From: Streptomyces lanatus
GTDB taxonomy: Bacteria; Actinomycetota; Actinomycetes; Streptomycetales; Streptomycetaceae
Assembly: GCF_014655715.1 (NCBI RefSeq)
Contig: NZ_BNBM01000024.1
Coordinates: 62,001-126,000, forward strand
DNA: 64,000 nt
Reading direction: 5' to 3'
Within the stretch, counting starts at the first letter, position 1; each line of letters opens with the position of its first letter. A model generated the notes under the pieces. That model had not been told where the DNA came from, did not search any database, and was given only the letters and a program-made list of their open reading frames with translations. Made by a program: the position numbers and the translations under genes. Positions 63,471-64,000 of the stretch are shown here, piece by piece.

Positions 63471-64000
63471 GTGCGCTTTCGTCTGACCCCCCGGGAGACG
63501 AGCTTCTACGACATGTTCGCCGCGTCGGCGGACAACATCGTCACGGGCTCGAAACTCCTGATGGAACTGCTCGGGGCGGACACCGCCGGCCGGGCCGAGA
63601 TCGCAGAGCGTATGCGGGCCGCGGAACACGCAGGTGACGACGCCACACACGCGATCTTCCACCAGCTGAACTCCTCGTTCATCACGCCGTTCGACCGCGA
63701 GGACATCTACAACCTCGCATCGTGCCTCGACGACATCATGGACTTCATGGAGGAGGCCGTCGACCTGGTCGTCCTCTACAACGTCGAGGAACTCCCCAAG
63801 GGCGTCGAGCAGCAGATCGAGGTCCTCGCCCGCGCGGCCGACCTGACGGCCGAGGCGATGCCGAACCTGCGCACCATGGACAACCTCACGGAGTACTGGA
63901 TCGAGGTCAACCGCCTCGAGAACCAGGCCGACCAGATACACCGCAAGCTCCTCGCCCACCTCTTCAACGGCAAGTACGACGCGATCGAGGTGCTGAAGCT
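63471..64000 (+). CDS. DUF47/PhoU-like phosphate-transport accessory protein (5' part)
   Basis: 176 codons to the window end. GTG 63471 with TTGAGGACC upstream (VRFRLTPRETSFYDMF). The helical DUF47 pattern is clear: AERMRAAEHAGDDATHAIFHQL, FITPFDREDIYNLASCLDDI, NRLENQADQIHRKLL, with the (E/D)xxxD metal clusters of the PhoU fold. In Streptomyces this gene precedes a low-affinity phosphate permease (pitH), outside the window. Confidence 0.92.
   Translation, partial: MRFRLTPRETSFYDMFAASADNIVTGSKLLMELLGADTAGRAEIAERMRAAEHAGDDATHAIFHQLNSSFITPFDREDIYNLASCLDDIMDFMEEAVDLVVLYNVEELPKGVEQQIEVLARAADLTAEAMPNLRTMDNLTEYWIEVNRLENQADQIHRKLLAHLFNGKYDAIEVLK

Noticed and set aside
1..64000. CRISPR array, insertion sequence or prophage
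   Set aside because: No regularly spaced repeats of 25-40 bases, no transposase, integrase or phage structural proteins among the open frames.

Overview
The window is high-GC actinobacterial DNA, almost certainly a Streptomyces chromosome. Marker genes are glnR, a nickel-type Fur regulator (nur), rsiG with its two c-di-GMP motifs, mycothiol synthase (mshD), ppk-CHAD, pstSCAB with a PHO box, csoR, and WhiJ-like XRE/DUF397 genes. From memory, the order csoR-pst-ppk-mshD-nucleotidase-(two-component/HtrA)-LacI-glnR-cysA/sseC-nur-devE-devA-devB matches S. coelicolor SCO4136 to about SCO4191, read in reverse. GTG starts, ATGA/GTGA overlaps and leaderless promoters are common.

Layout. 1-5.97 kb: end of an epimerase gene, HxlR regulator with divergent imine reductase, HAD protein, DUF385-hemerythrin fusion, HelR-like RNA polymerase motor ATPase and a TetR regulator. 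6.0-13.7 kb: the most unusual region. It has three GntR regulators (devA, devE and a third), a two-TM membrane protein carrying the same C-terminal domain as those regulators, a tandem aminoglycoside-phosphotransferase-like kinase, the phosphatase-like devB, and two homologous 60-residue membrane proteins, each divergent from a GntR gene. 13.8-18.7 kb: Eis-like acetyltransferase, rsiG, dtd, ygfZ, nur, nitrobindin-like protein. 18.7-21.3 kb: three tandem paralogous single-TM proteins. 21.3-27.3 kb: sulfur genes (DsrE-like, sseC-like, rhodanese with a cysteine leader peptide, MoaD-like carrier), a DUF2993 protein and a hydrolase. 27.4-33.2 kb: glnR, LacI regulator, PDZ-less HtrA protease and a two-component system.

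33.2-43.0 kb looks like an accessory insert: a short membrane protein, two DUF397 genes with an XRE regulator, three overlapping small genes, a secreted protein resembling beta-pore-forming toxins, a pectate lyase-pectinesterase fusion, a sialidase with a LamG domain, a Tat-type carbonic anhydrase and a PIN/RHH pair. 43.0-52.7 kb: ABC exporter, second DUF2993 protein, secreted 5'-nucleotidase, mshD, and a YtrA-type GntR-ABC operon with a perfect 14-bp-arm operator. 52.7-64 kb: phosphate block (ppk, CHAD, Nudix, pstSCAB), a lipoprotein, csoR with its operator, and the start of a DUF47/PhoU-like gene.

Functional themes are phosphate and nitrogen control (PhoP-type PHO box, GlnR, Ppk, Pst), sulfur/cysteine supply, development (RsiG, DevA/DevE) and secreted polymer degradation. 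The best candidate for an undescribed system is 6.0-13.7 kb, where a kinase, a phosphatase, three transcription factors and a membrane protein appear to be tied together by one shared ligand-type domain.
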